Below, piece by piece: positions 44,606 through 53,212 of a stretch of DNA of 64,000 nucleotides. The notes under the pieces were generated by a model. It searched no databases. It was not told the origin of the DNA and saw only the letters and a list, made by a program, of their open reading frames with translations. The stretch is taken from NCBI RefSeq assembly GCF_036108815.1, contig NZ_CP107985.1, forward strand, positions 2,356,001 through 2,420,000, given 5' to 3'. Every line of letters begins with the position of its first letter. Position 1 is the stretch's first letter. The stretch is from Streptomyces sp. NBC_00353 (GTDB taxonomy: Bacteria; Actinomycetota; Actinomycetes; Streptomycetales; Streptomycetaceae). The translations under genes and the position numbers were made by a program.

Positions 44606-44774
44606 TGCACCGGATGGGACACGGTCTCAGTAGCCTTGGAGTCCTCCGCCCAGCTCCGTGTCTCGCAGGCCGGTCAGAGCTTGAACTCCAACACCACTCC
44701 ACGCCCTGTCCATCCCACGTCGAGGACCGCGGCCCGCAGGGGATCCTTCATCTCTCCGGGGCCGAAGTGGAACG
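44572..44774. repeat. Duplicated segment, copy 2
   Basis: Counterpart of 40205-40353, split by about 50 bp of unique DNA (44618-44662). It carries the start region of the broken ATP-binding gene and the 3' end of the 170-residue hypothetical gene. Confidence 0.7.
44674..44774 (-). pseudogene. 3' remnant of a paralogue of the 170-residue hypothetical gene
   Basis: Reads FHFGPGEMKDPLRAAVLDVG then WTGRGVVLEFKL*, nearly identical to the end of the protein at 40261-40773. The upstream part is gone, replaced at about 44775-44806 by the broken IS110 transposase. Confidence 0.7.
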
Positions 44775-44806
44775 CATGGAAGCCGAGAACGGCCGCGGCC
44801 TGTGAC

Positions 44807-45121
44807 CATTGCGTCCTTGGCGTCGGTCTTGCCCATCCCCCGGTAGCCGGCCGATGCCCGGTTGACCGTGAGGCCAGGTATGTAGACGACCTGCTGGCCG
44901 TGGTTGAGCAGGATGTTGGTCCACAAGGCGGCCATGCCGTCGGCGACTTCGACCGCCCAAACCACGTCCTCGCTCACGGTCAGCACGTCGGTGAGCAGGG
45001 CCAGTAGTTCCGGTCAGTCGTTCAGCACCCGGCGCGAGAGCAGCCGCTTGCCGTCACTGTCCAGGACCGCGCAGTGGTGGTGGGTCTTGCCGATGTCCGT
45101 CCCCGTCCAGATCAGGGCCAC
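44807..45121 (-). mobile_element. Truncated IS110-family transposase, N-terminal part
   Basis: From GTG 45121 (GGAGG 4 nt upstream) the minus strand encodes VALIWTGTDIGKTHHHCAVL, then VVWAVEVADGMAALW and GYRGMGKTDAKDAMV. The first Asp, the Glu and the DAKDA motif of the IS110 DEDD catalytic domain are recognisable. A TGA at 45014-45016 interrupts the frame, and everything after the DEDD start is missing. Inactive. Confidence 0.8.
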
Positions 45122-45369
45122 GGTTCCTCCGCTCGCTCGATGTGTCCCGTTCTCCCGGACGACCTCGCCAGCGTGGTCCTACTCAGCGATGCACCCACAG
45201 GGGCCCGCAGCTCCTGATCAGCGGCCGATTCGTCGTCAGGCGCCGGGCGGCCAGGTGACGTGAACCATCGACGGCAACCCAATCAGAGCCATACCCGGCG
45301 CCTCTGGATCCCAGGACCATACGACTGGCCCGTCCGACCCACCAACAACGTAGGACTCGATCAAGTTCA

Positions 45370-45735
45370 TTAGCGACGTGCGTCGTGGTCACGGAGCCAC
45401 TGGACCTGGTCGAGGACCCACTGACGACGAGCATCGTCTTCGCTTACCTGGTTACGGCCGCGGTCATCATGGTGGTGGACCCAGTAGCGATGTCCATCTC
45501 GGTGGTGTACCCAATAACCACGACCATCACCGTGGTGCTCGCCCCAACCCTCACCCCAGCGACCGGACCAGCCCTCGTGGTGGGCGTCTGCGGACCAGTG
45601 AGAAACGACGGCGGGCCGGTCGCCAGTCGCGGGAGTCGCCGCCGAGGCGGAACCGCCGGTGGCGAGGAGTCCTGCCGCCGCGATTGCTGCAGAGGCCACT
45701 GCGACAGCAGCCCTACGCGCCAACGTGTATCCCAT
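45370..45735 (-). CDS. Small secreted His-rich protein
   Basis: 121 residues with a clear signal peptide (to about residue 33, GSASAAT). The mature part is rich in His, Trp, Asp and Arg and repeats the unit YWVHHRDGH/YWVHHHDDR twice, after HHEGWSGRWGEGWGEHH. A C-terminal helix is predicted (EDDARRQWVLDQVQWLRDHD). GGAGG precedes the ATG by 8 nt. Metal binding is suggested by composition only. It lies between two IS110 fragments. Confidence 0.7.
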   Translation of the reverse strand: MGYTLARRAAVAVASAAIAAAGLLATGGSASAATPATGDRPAVVSHWSADAHHEGWSGRWGEGWGEHHGDGRGYWVHHRDGHRYWVHHHDDRGRNQVSEDDARRQWVLDQVQWLRDHDARR

Positions 45736-46114
45736 GATCTTTCCTCCTTGCTTGCCCCGTGACCTGCAAGATCAGAGCCGCGGGCTGCCTTTGATCAGGC
45801 ACTTGCGACACTACGCCGAGTTAGTTGAACAGAAAACTATTTTGGCTGTGAGGAGGGCCACGGTCCGGAAAAGTAGTTGCGTCGAAATATTTCAACAGCT
45901 CGCATGCGTGCGCCGGCGGGACCTCGGCTCCCCACGGAGGCGGTGAGTGCTTGGGCGAGAGCGAGCCATGAGGAACGCGGGCGTCGCGGTCGTTCCCGCA
46001 GAGGCTGATGTCGAGCAGTTCGCCGCGACCGGAGCCAGCTCTCCACGGGAGGTCCGGTGGCTCCTACATCAAGACCTCGGACGCGTGTGGTACTCGAGAG
46101 CTGTGGAAAGTGCC

Positions 46115-46363
46115 GGCACTCCCAAGTACCACTGAGTCTGCGCTCTGCCGGAGCCGGTGCACTGCCCCCAAGGATTCCGGTCGCATCGGCGCGAACATGC
46201 GCCGACCACGGCCGCTACTGCGGACGCCATCTGCGGGTCTTTCTACATGTCCGCCGTGGTCGCAGCCCGATGCCGCCCCACCTCGAAGGCGTACCACGAG
46301 CGCAAACGAGCTGAAGGGAAGAGTCACAGGCAGGCCGTCATCGCCCTCGCCGCCGCCGCTTGA
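46115..46363 (+). mobile_element. IS110-family transposase C-terminal remnant, frameshifted
   Basis: One plus-strand frame gives APKDSGRIGANMRRPRPLLRT. Another continues with ICGSFYMSAVVAARCRP and SKAYHERKRAEGKSHRQAVIALA, the hallmark C-terminal part of IS110/IS116 transposases. The frame change and missing ends make it inactive. It is in the opposite orientation to the N-terminal fragment at 44807-45121, so the two are not simply halves of one copy. The rest of the 832-bp gap 45736-46567 shows no gene. Confidence 0.75.
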
Positions 46364-46567
46364 TCACCGTGTCGTCGAGCCCCATCGTGCGGGGCTGATC
46401 CACTTGCAGCGAGTCACCGGCCGGGCTTGACAACTCCATCGGGAATCGCTGCAGGCCCCGCCAAGGCGTGGCCGGAACCGAACCGTGGAATAGCTTGGAT
46501 AGACGAGCGAATACCCCCCCCGGTCCGCACCCACCGACGCACAGCTGGATCGAATCCGACCAGAAGG

Positions 46568-47884
46568 TCACTTCCCGACCGACCTCTGTGCATCGGGGCG
46601 TAGTGACCTGAATGCAGACCTCAGTTCGTTGGTGAAGATATCCGGCACTTCCCACGCGGCGAAGTGACCACCGTTGTGGACCTTGTTGAAGTAGATGAGC
46701 TCGTGGTAGCTACGCTTCGTCCAACTCAGCGGCGCCTGGTAGATCTCGCCAGGAAATACCGTGACGGCGGCCGGGATGGAAACCGAAACGGCATTGAAAT
46801 TATTGGCGTTGTTCTCCCAGTAGAGGCGAGAGGAAGAAACTGCGGTATTTGTGACCCAGTAGAGCGTGATGTCGTCGAGCATCTCGTCTTTGGTGAGCAC
46901 TCGCTCGGGATGGCCGTTGCTGTACGTCCATGCGGCGAACTTGTCGTACATCCAGGCGGCCAGCCCAACGGGCGAGTCCGACAACCCGTATCCCACGGTC
47001 TGGGGACGGGTTACCATCATGGCGGAGTAGCCTGAGCCCGTCTTGTAAAAAGCAGCAAGTTTGTTGTAGGCCCGCTTCTCCTCGACGGACAGGCCGGCCG
47101 GAGCCGGGTCGCCGCAGTTGAGTTTCTTCGCGATGTCCGCAGGCACAGTGGCCGGAAAATTGACGTGGATACCGAGCAAGCCCGCAGGTTGCTGTATCGC
47201 CATCTTGTCCGAGATTACCGCCCCCCAGTCGCCGCCCTGGGAAACGTAGTGCTTGTATCCCAGACGCTCCATCAGTACGGCCCAGGCGCGCGCAATGCGG
47301 TCGGGACCCCACCCGGTAGTCGTCGGTCTCTGCGAAAAACCGTAACCCGGCATCGATGGTATGACGAGGTGAAAGGCGTCGTCCGCACGTCCACCATGGG
47401 CGGTCGGATTCGTGAGCGGGTCGATCACTTTGAGGAATTCGAGAATGGATCCCGGCCAGCCGTGAGTCAAGATCATCGGCAGAGCGTTCGAATGACGGGA
47501 GCGGACGTGAATGAAATGAATGTCGAGCCCATCGATCTTGGTAAGGAACTGCGGCAAGGAATTCAGCCTTGCCTCGATCCTCCGCCAGTTGTAGGTCGTA
47601 CCCCAGTAGCGTGCGAGTTCTTTGATGGTCGCCAACTGGACGCCCTGCGACTGATCCCGGACAGTCTCCCGGTCGGGCCACCTCGTCGAGATGATCCGCC
47701 GACGAAGATCAGCGAGATCTCGCTCCGGAACATCGACGCGGAATGGCCGGATACTCTCGCTTCCGTTCACGTCGACCGACCTCTCGGACAGCAGGCCGAA
47801 AGCCCCCGTGGTTGCCGCGGTCGTCGCAGCGGCCGAGGCGAGAAGCAACTTTCGTCGCGAGAGCCATTGGGACGTCTCGGGCAT
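46568..47884 (-). CDS. Epoxide hydrolase-like protein with Tat signal
   Basis: 438 residues from ATG 47884 (AAGGAG 7 nt upstream). A Tat-type signal (LSRRKLLLASAAATTAATTG) precedes the epoxide-hydrolase N-terminal domain (FRVDVPERDLADLRRRIIST). The alpha/beta hydrolase core has oxyanion motif HGWPGS (141-146), nucleophile Asp219 in GGDWGA, lid Tyr residues and the catalytic His in GGHFAAWEVP. Epoxide hydrolases are normally cytoplasmic, so export is unusual. Third codon positions contain many A/T (for example 46741-46860 is near 50% GC), in contrast to its neighbours, which suggests acquisition from outside. Confidence 0.85.
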   Translation of the reverse strand: MPETSQWLSRRKLLLASAAATTAATTGAFGLLSERSVDVNGSESIRPFRVDVPERDLADLRRRIISTRWPDRETVRDQSQGVQLATIKELARYWGTTYNWRRIEARLNSLPQFLTKIDGLDIHFIHVRSRHSNALPMILTHGWPGSILEFLKVIDPLTNPTAHGGRADDAFHLVIPSMPGYGFSQRPTTTGWGPDRIARAWAVLMERLGYKHYVSQGGDWGAVISDKMAIQQPAGLLGIHVNFPATVPADIAKKLNCGDPAPAGLSVEEKRAYNKLAAFYKTGSGYSAMMVTRPQTVGYGLSDSPVGLAAWMYDKFAAWTYSNGHPERVLTKDEMLDDITLYWVTNTAVSSSRLYWENNANNFNAVSVSIPAAVTVFPGEIYQAPLSWTKRSYHELIYFNKVHNGGHFAAWEVPDIFTNELRSAFRSLRPDAQRSVGK

Positions 47885-48386
47885 GAATATCTCCTTGGGC
47901 CATTTCCGCATTTTCGGGCGACCAGATATCTCGTCGTCGGCAGTCGAAACCGACGCGGAACCCCCTGTGACCCGGGGAACTATTCAACCCGGATTCGAGT
48001 CGGAAACAGGTGGCATTGAGACGTCAATGTTCACATTCTGGATATTGCGACCGAATGTCACGTTATTCACCTTCATGTGAACTCGCAACTCGGAGCCGGA
48101 CAGCGCGGCCTGGAAGTGGCGGGCGAACTGTGGACCGACTCGCCGTTCGTCTCCCTCACCCGCCACGGCACGCCGATCGCATCGGCCGGCACTCACGCGA
48201 TCGGCGCCGCATGGGCGACGAACGCCGCATCACCCGCGGCCGATTCGCCCGCTACCGAACTTGAATGCGTGAGGTCGGGCTGTTCAGGACATGCGACTGG
48301 CGGAACTGACGCCTTCCTCACGGGACTTCTTCGACCACACGAGCGGGTACGAGAGCGGGGCGCCGACACTCGGAGCCCGCCACCCC
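47885..48386. other. Intergenic region, no confident gene
   Basis: The part next to the epoxide hydrolase is AT-rich and likely holds its promoter. A minus-strand frame 47984-48196 ends VNNVTFGRNIQNVNIDV with a short tail, and a plus-strand frame starts at GTG 48077; neither has a ribosome binding site or a family I recognise. Confidence 0.4.
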
Positions 48387-49436
48387 TCACGTGGCGCTGC
48401 GCTCACTCGCCTCGCGCAGATCGCGCTCCACGGCGCGGTGGTACGCGGAGTCCAACTCCCCCGCCGCGCTGGCGGGCCGCCCCACCCGCAGCAGCTCCCG
48501 CCACCGTTCCTGGCTCCAGTCGGCCGGGGCCGTGGTGCGCACGAAGTCCTCGACCAGGGCGCGGAAGCGTGCGGGGTCGCTGTGGAAGGGGAAGTGGCCC
48601 GCACCATGGAAGATCTCCAGGCGGCTGCCGGGCATCGCCGCGTGCGCGCGGTACGCGTGCCGGACCGGCACCACGCTGTCCCGCGATCCCCACAGCAGCA
48701 GCGTGGGCATGCCCTCCGCCAGGTAGCAGCGGTCGAGCATGGTCACCACCTGGCCCTGCCAGTCGACCACCGACCGCAGGGTGCTGATGAACGCGCTGCG
48801 CGACGTGGCGTCGGGAAGGGCATCCACCACGTTGAGCAGCTCTGCGGCATCCTGGCCCAGGTCGGTGTCGAGAAGCTTGGTCAATCGGGTGAAGAGGTCG
48901 ACCTGGCTGCGCATGCCGGGCAGTCTCAGCGCGGACAGCATGAGGTCTGCGCCCGGCAGCGACACCGCACGCAGGACAGGGTTGACCTCGCGCCCCACAC
49001 CGCCCGTGCTCACCAGGATCAGGCGATCGGTCCGCTCGGGGAATTGGTACGCGAACTGCATGGCCACGCCACCGCCAAGCGAGTGACCGACCAGGGTGGC
49101 ACGCTCGATGTCCAGCACCCCCAGCAGGTCACGGATGCCGTTCGCGTATGCCGCCACCGAGTAGTCGGCCCGCGGCTTGTCGGAGGCCCCGTGGCCCAGG
49201 AGGTCTGGGGCGATGACGGTGTAGCTGCGCGCCAGGTCGGGGATCAGATCCGCCCAGGTCGCGGAGGAGTCGCCGATGCCGTGGATGAGCAGGATCACGG
49301 GACCCTCTCCGGCGATCCGGTACGCGCGGCGGTAGCCGTGCACCACGTGGTGGCGCAGCGGTACGTCCTGCCCCGACACCGAGCGCAGGCGGCCCGCTCG
49401 GGACGGGCTCGGTTCAGGTTCTGGGGCGCCGACCAC
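48387..49436 (-). CDS. Alpha/beta hydrolase
   Basis: 349 residues from GTG 49436 (GGGAG 8 nt upstream). The core is canonical: oxyanion ILLIHGIGDSS, DLLGHGASDKP, nucleophile Ser in GHSLGGGVAM, acid Asp in WGSRDSVVP and His in HGAGHFPFHSDP. The lid is helical. It resembles acyltransferase/C-C hydrolase-type members; the substrate is not predictable. No signal peptide is seen. Divergent from the second ATP-grasp gene. Confidence 0.88.
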   Translation of the reverse strand: MVGAPEPEPSPSRAGRLRSVSGQDVPLRHHVVHGYRRAYRIAGEGPVILLIHGIGDSSATWADLIPDLARSYTVIAPDLLGHGASDKPRADYSVAAYANGIRDLLGVLDIERATLVGHSLGGGVAMQFAYQFPERTDRLILVSTGGVGREVNPVLRAVSLPGADLMLSALRLPGMRSQVDLFTRLTKLLDTDLGQDAAELLNVVDALPDATSRSAFISTLRSVVDWQGQVVTMLDRCYLAEGMPTLLLWGSRDSVVPVRHAYRAHAAMPGSRLEIFHGAGHFPFHSDPARFRALVEDFVRTTAPADWSQERWRELLRVGRPASAAGELDSAYHRAVERDLREASERSAT

Positions 49437-49779
49437 AGGCTCGTCTCCCGTCTGCTTCTCCCGGTTTCCTCGCTTCCTCCTCGAGCGTAGGGCCTCCGGC
49501 GCACAGGGGATTTCCGGGACGTTTCAGGCAGTGCGCGTCCGTTCGGCGAATTCGACCGGTCGGAAAGTGGAAGGGCTCCCGGCGAATCGGCATGGAACCA
49601 CGTGCCCGCGAATTCCGTAACACGGACGTAGCAGTCGGGTGGCTCTGCGCGCCCTATGATCACCCCCAGCACACCCGCCGCCGGCTTCCCTTCACCTGCC
49701 GCGGTTTTGTGCTTCTCCCTCTCCCTGACCGGGCACGGCCGTGCGCCGTCATGCCCGCGACCCCTGGAAGGCGGCCTGA
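49437..49779. other. Divergent promoter region, no gene
   Basis: 343 bp between the alpha/beta hydrolase and the ATP-grasp gene. I see no clear operator or coding-type codon bias; both promoters must lie here. Confidence 0.4.
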
Positions 49780-50940
49780 ATGGCTTCTCCCGTACGCGTC
49801 TGGCTCAACCGCACGTACGCGGAGAACGTGTTCTTCATGGATCAGCTGCGGGAGAATCCCCAGCGCCGTCCCGTGGAGATCCACGCCACGCACGGCGACC
49901 CCGATTCGCCCGTCCTCGCGGCCGCCGACACCGCGGCGCTCGAACCGGAGGGCCTGTCCCCCGCCGCGTACCTCGAATACGCGCTGGCGCAGTGCGCCCG
50001 GCATGCCATCGACGTGTTCGTCCCCGTCCTCCACCAGGCGACCGTGGCCGCGCACCGCGAGGAGTTCGCCGCGCTCGGTACCGCCCTGCTCACGCCGCCC
50101 GCCGAGGCCGTCACCACGTTCCAGGACAAGGCGCGTGCGTACGAGAAGGTGCAGGAGATCGGTGTGGCGGTGCCGCCGTGGTGGCGGGTGCGCACGGAGG
50201 AGCAACTCCTGACCGCTGTCGAGACGTTGGAGGAGGCGGGCCACAAGGCGTGCTTCAAACCGGCGGCGGGGGCGGGCGGTGTCGGCTTCCGCATCATCAC
50301 GCGGACCCCGTTCTCGCTGCTCCACCTCGGCGGCTTCCCGAGCCCATACGTCCCCCTGCCGCTGGTCGTCGACGCGCTGCGCCGCACCGAACGCCGCGTC
50401 GACTGGCTCCTCATGCCGCGCCTGGACGAGCCGGAAGTCTCCGTCGACTGCCTCACCGGCCCCGACGGGCGGGTCAGGATGGCCGTGGGGCGCACGAAGA
50501 ACGGACGCCGGCGCGGCTTCACGCTCGACCCTTCATGGACCGGACCGGCCCGCCGCATCGCGGAGACCTTCGGACTGCACCACCTGACGAACATTCAATT
50601 CCGGCTGTACGACGGTGAACCGGTCCTGCTCGACGTCAACACCCGCCCCGCGGGCGGCCTCCACCAGCTCTCCCAGTGCGGGCTGAACGCCCCCTGGGCC
50701 GCCGTGCGGCTCGCACTCGGCGAGGAACCGGGTGACCTCGAGCCGCGGTTCCTCGGTCCTGACTACGCGGTCGTGGCGGGACCGCGCCCGCTCCAGCCGA
50801 CAGCACTGCCGCAGCAGCGGACCGACTCCCCGGTGCTGCAGCCCACAGCCCCGACCATGCCCACTCCCTCGCCGGCGACCTCGCCCACCCCCGCGCCCTC
50901 CGAGGCCGAGCATGCCGACGCGGCGTTGCCGATCAGCTGA
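49780..50940 (+). CDS. ATP-grasp protein (possibly of the ter-associated class)
   Basis: 386 residues. It starts VRVWLNRTYAENVFFMDQLR, an opening I associate with ATP-grasp proteins linked to tellurite-type (ter) gene clusters. The ATP-grasp core follows: FQDKARAYEKVQEIGV, ACFKPAAGAGGVGFRI, LMPRLDEPEVSVDCL, then the metal-binding NIQFRLYDGEPVLLDVNTRP. The last about 50 residues are a Pro/Ser/Thr-rich disordered tail. GGAAGG lies upstream of ATG 49780. No ter genes are in this window, so the link is family knowledge only; the product and substrate are unknown. Confidence 0.8.
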   Translation: MASPVRVWLNRTYAENVFFMDQLRENPQRRPVEIHATHGDPDSPVLAAADTAALEPEGLSPAAYLEYALAQCARHAIDVFVPVLHQATVAAHREEFAALGTALLTPPAEAVTTFQDKARAYEKVQEIGVAVPPWWRVRTEEQLLTAVETLEEAGHKACFKPAAGAGGVGFRIITRTPFSLLHLGGFPSPYVPLPLVVDALRRTERRVDWLLMPRLDEPEVSVDCLTGPDGRVRMAVGRTKNGRRRGFTLDPSWTGPARRIAETFGLHHLTNIQFRLYDGEPVLLDVNTRPAGGLHQLSQCGLNAPWAAVRLALGEEPGDLEPRFLGPDYAVVAGPRPLQPTALPQQRTDSPVLQPTAPTMPTPSPATSPTPAPSEAEHADAALPIS

Positions 50941-50996
50941 GGCCCTCTTGACCTCCTGTCCGCGTGTGCCGTTGAGCCTCGGTCTTTCGTGACGGT

Positions 50997-51031
50997 GCGG
51001 GAGCAGGCCCACGGTCTCGGCCCGCTCCCGC
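50997..51031. terminator. Hairpin between convergent ATP-grasp and dehydrogenase genes
   Basis: GCGGGAGC (50997-51004) pairs with GCTCCCGC (51024-51031), with an inner GGCC/GGCC pairing. Confidence 0.7.
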
Positions 51032-51035
51032 GTGG

Positions 51036-53153
51036 TCAGTCGTCGGCCCGGGTGCCCGTCACCTTCAGGTGACGGACGCGGCCCGCGTTGTCGAAGGATC
51101 CGAAGCCCACCCGGCCCGAGGCGAAGACCGGATCGGTGGCCGTGATCAGCGGGTTGCGGCTGCCGTCCAGGTAGACGGCGGTCTCACCGGTGTCGGCGCA
51201 GTGGGTGAGCCGCACCTTGTGCCATCCGTCGTCCTTGATCGCCGGAGGTGCGCCGTAGGTTCCGTTCCACTGGTCGTCGATGCGCAGCCGGTCGGCGTCG
51301 TTGACGGTGAACAGACCGTTGTGCGGGTAGATGGTGTTGTCGCTCGACAGGTGTGCGTACTGGAACCGGGTGTCCGACTGATAGTCCCAGATGAGGATGA
51401 CGTCACGGTTGGTGATCTCGACGGGGGTGTCGATCCGCACCTCCGCCTCGACGGTGACGGAGGAGTAGCGCGGGCCCGCGGTCAGGACGGCGTACTCGAA
51501 GGGGCGGCGCGGTCCCGGGCGGGCGACGCCCGGCTCGGTCATGATCGTCTCCCGTGTGGTGTACGCCCACTTGGCCGGGGTGACCGGCGCCCAGTTGTCG
51601 GGCCCCGTGGTGTGGGTGGTGGGGGTGTTGCCCACCTCGCAGTCGGCGAAGGTGCGGGTCCCGGTCACCTTCCAGACCTTGCCGTTGGCCTTCGAGACGA
51701 TGTACAGGCCGCCGCTGCGGTCGGAGCCGAAGCGCAGGTCGACACGCTGGTCACCGGCGAGGTCGCGCATGGTGACCGTCTTCCCGGTGGACTTGTCGAA
51801 GAGCATCAGCTGTTCGAGCGGCGCGAGTTCACCTCCGCGGTGCATGTCGCGGGTGTCCGCGGCAAGGATCCGGCCGTCCACGAGGTCACCGAAGATGTAC
51901 TTTCCGCGCAGCGCCGGCGCGTCCTTGCCGCGGTAGACGGAGCCTCCGGCGATGGCGCGGCCCACATCGGACCGGCAGTTCCAGTCGGGTCCCGGGTCGT
52001 GGTCGTAGGCGGCGACCGGATAGGTGTAGCCGTACTGGGCGTCGTCGGCTGGGAGGGGAAGGATGCGGGCGCACGGGTCGGTGGCCTTCTTGTCGAACAC
52101 GAAGGGGCCCTCGCGCTCGCTCCAGCCGAAGTTGTCACCGGCCTTGACCTCGTACACCGACTCGATGGCGTGCTCGCCGATGTGGCCGAGATACATGCGG
52201 TGGCTGCCGCCCGCGTCCCAGCTGAAGCGGTGTGGGTCCCGCATGCCTATGGCGTAGATCTCCCCGAGCGCACCGGGCTCGCCGACGAACGGGTTGGACG
52301 CGGGGATGCCGTACCGGCCGTTGGCGCTGTCACGGCCCGCGGGGTCGATCCGCAGAAGTTTGCCGTGCGGGAGCGTCAGGTTCTGCGGCTCGCTGTTGCC
52401 GACGCCCTGCCCTCCGTCGCCCACCGCGAGGTAGAGGAGCCCGTAGTCCTCGTCGTGAGGCTTTGCCGTCGGGTTGAAGTCGATCTGCTGAATGCCGTGG
52501 ACCTGGCCGGTGAAGCCGATGCGCAGCACCTCGCGATGGGTGCCGTGGAAGACGGTCGCGGAGGGGTCGTCGGCGGTCCACTCGGTGATGATGCCGTGAT
52601 AGGTGAGGGTGCCGGCCTGCCGGTAATCGGGAGTCTCGGTGGCCTGTGAGGCGAGCTCGGTATGGATGGTGTAGAAGCGCCCGTTCGATCCGAACTCCGG
52701 GTGGAACGCGGCGTACCCGAAGCCCTGGCCGAGACCGCGGCCCGAGAAGAAGTGCGGGAAAGCCGCCTTGACGTCCAGGTAGGGGTGCGGGGTGCCCCCG
52801 GAGGTTCGCGTCGCGGTTCCGGGGTCGGTGAGGTACAGGGTGCCGTTGAGGTCGGGGGTCGCCATCCGGCCTGAGCCGTCGGGGAGTTCATTGATGGTGT
52901 TGATCCGGGCGTGGCGCATCAGGCGCGGGTCCGTCGGCGCCGGCACGGGTTCCGACTCGGGGAACTGTGCGAACTCCTGCAGGACGAGACCCGTCCTGGA
53001 CTGGACGGGCTTCTGCGGAATGGGGTCGGTCAGGGCGGCTGTCGCCGCGGCGGGCTCGTCGGCATGGGAGGGCGCGGCGAGACCGCCCAGGGCGAGGGCC
53101 GCGCTGACGGCCACGGCCGCCCAGTGCCTTCGGTATGTACGTCGTGACGCCAT
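51036..53153 (-). CDS. Secreted glucose/sorbosone dehydrogenase-like protein with C-terminal LamG-like domain
   Basis: 705 residues from ATG 53153 (AAGGGA 6 nt upstream). After a signal peptide (MASRRTYRRHWAAVAVSAAL to SHADE), a six-bladed propeller of the soluble PQQ-dependent sugar dehydrogenase class runs to about residue 490. Landmarks are GRGLGQGFGYAAFHPEF, LLYLAVGDGGQG, LLRIDPAG, YAIGMRDPHRFSWD, DNFGWSEREGP and GKYIFGDLVDGRI. A further jelly-roll domain (about 520-705; VEAEVRIDTPVEITN, ending GFGSFDNAGRVRHLKVTG) resembles LamG/DUF1080 lectin-like folds. It likely oxidises a sugar outside the cell. Encoded 59 nt after the LamG-like gene. Confidence 0.85.
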   Translation of the reverse strand: MASRRTYRRHWAAVAVSAALALGGLAAPSHADEPAAATAALTDPIPQKPVQSRTGLVLQEFAQFPESEPVPAPTDPRLMRHARINTINELPDGSGRMATPDLNGTLYLTDPGTATRTSGGTPHPYLDVKAAFPHFFSGRGLGQGFGYAAFHPEFGSNGRFYTIHTELASQATETPDYRQAGTLTYHGIITEWTADDPSATVFHGTHREVLRIGFTGQVHGIQQIDFNPTAKPHDEDYGLLYLAVGDGGQGVGNSEPQNLTLPHGKLLRIDPAGRDSANGRYGIPASNPFVGEPGALGEIYAIGMRDPHRFSWDAGGSHRMYLGHIGEHAIESVYEVKAGDNFGWSEREGPFVFDKKATDPCARILPLPADDAQYGYTYPVAAYDHDPGPDWNCRSDVGRAIAGGSVYRGKDAPALRGKYIFGDLVDGRILAADTRDMHRGGELAPLEQLMLFDKSTGKTVTMRDLAGDQRVDLRFGSDRSGGLYIVSKANGKVWKVTGTRTFADCEVGNTPTTHTTGPDNWAPVTPAKWAYTTRETIMTEPGVARPGPRRPFEYAVLTAGPRYSSVTVEAEVRIDTPVEITNRDVILIWDYQSDTRFQYAHLSSDNTIYPHNGLFTVNDADRLRIDDQWNGTYGAPPAIKDDGWHKVRLTHCADTGETAVYLDGSRNPLITATDPVFASGRVGFGSFDNAGRVRHLKVTGTRADD

Positions 53154-53212
53154 GCGGGTCCCTTCGAGCTGGCGTGACAAGTAGGGAAAGGACGATCCGG
53201 GGACGAGACAGG

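Noticed and set aside
45947..46135. Small plus-strand gene
   Set aside because: No family resemblance, no good ribosome binding site, and it leads into the frameshifted IS110 remnant.
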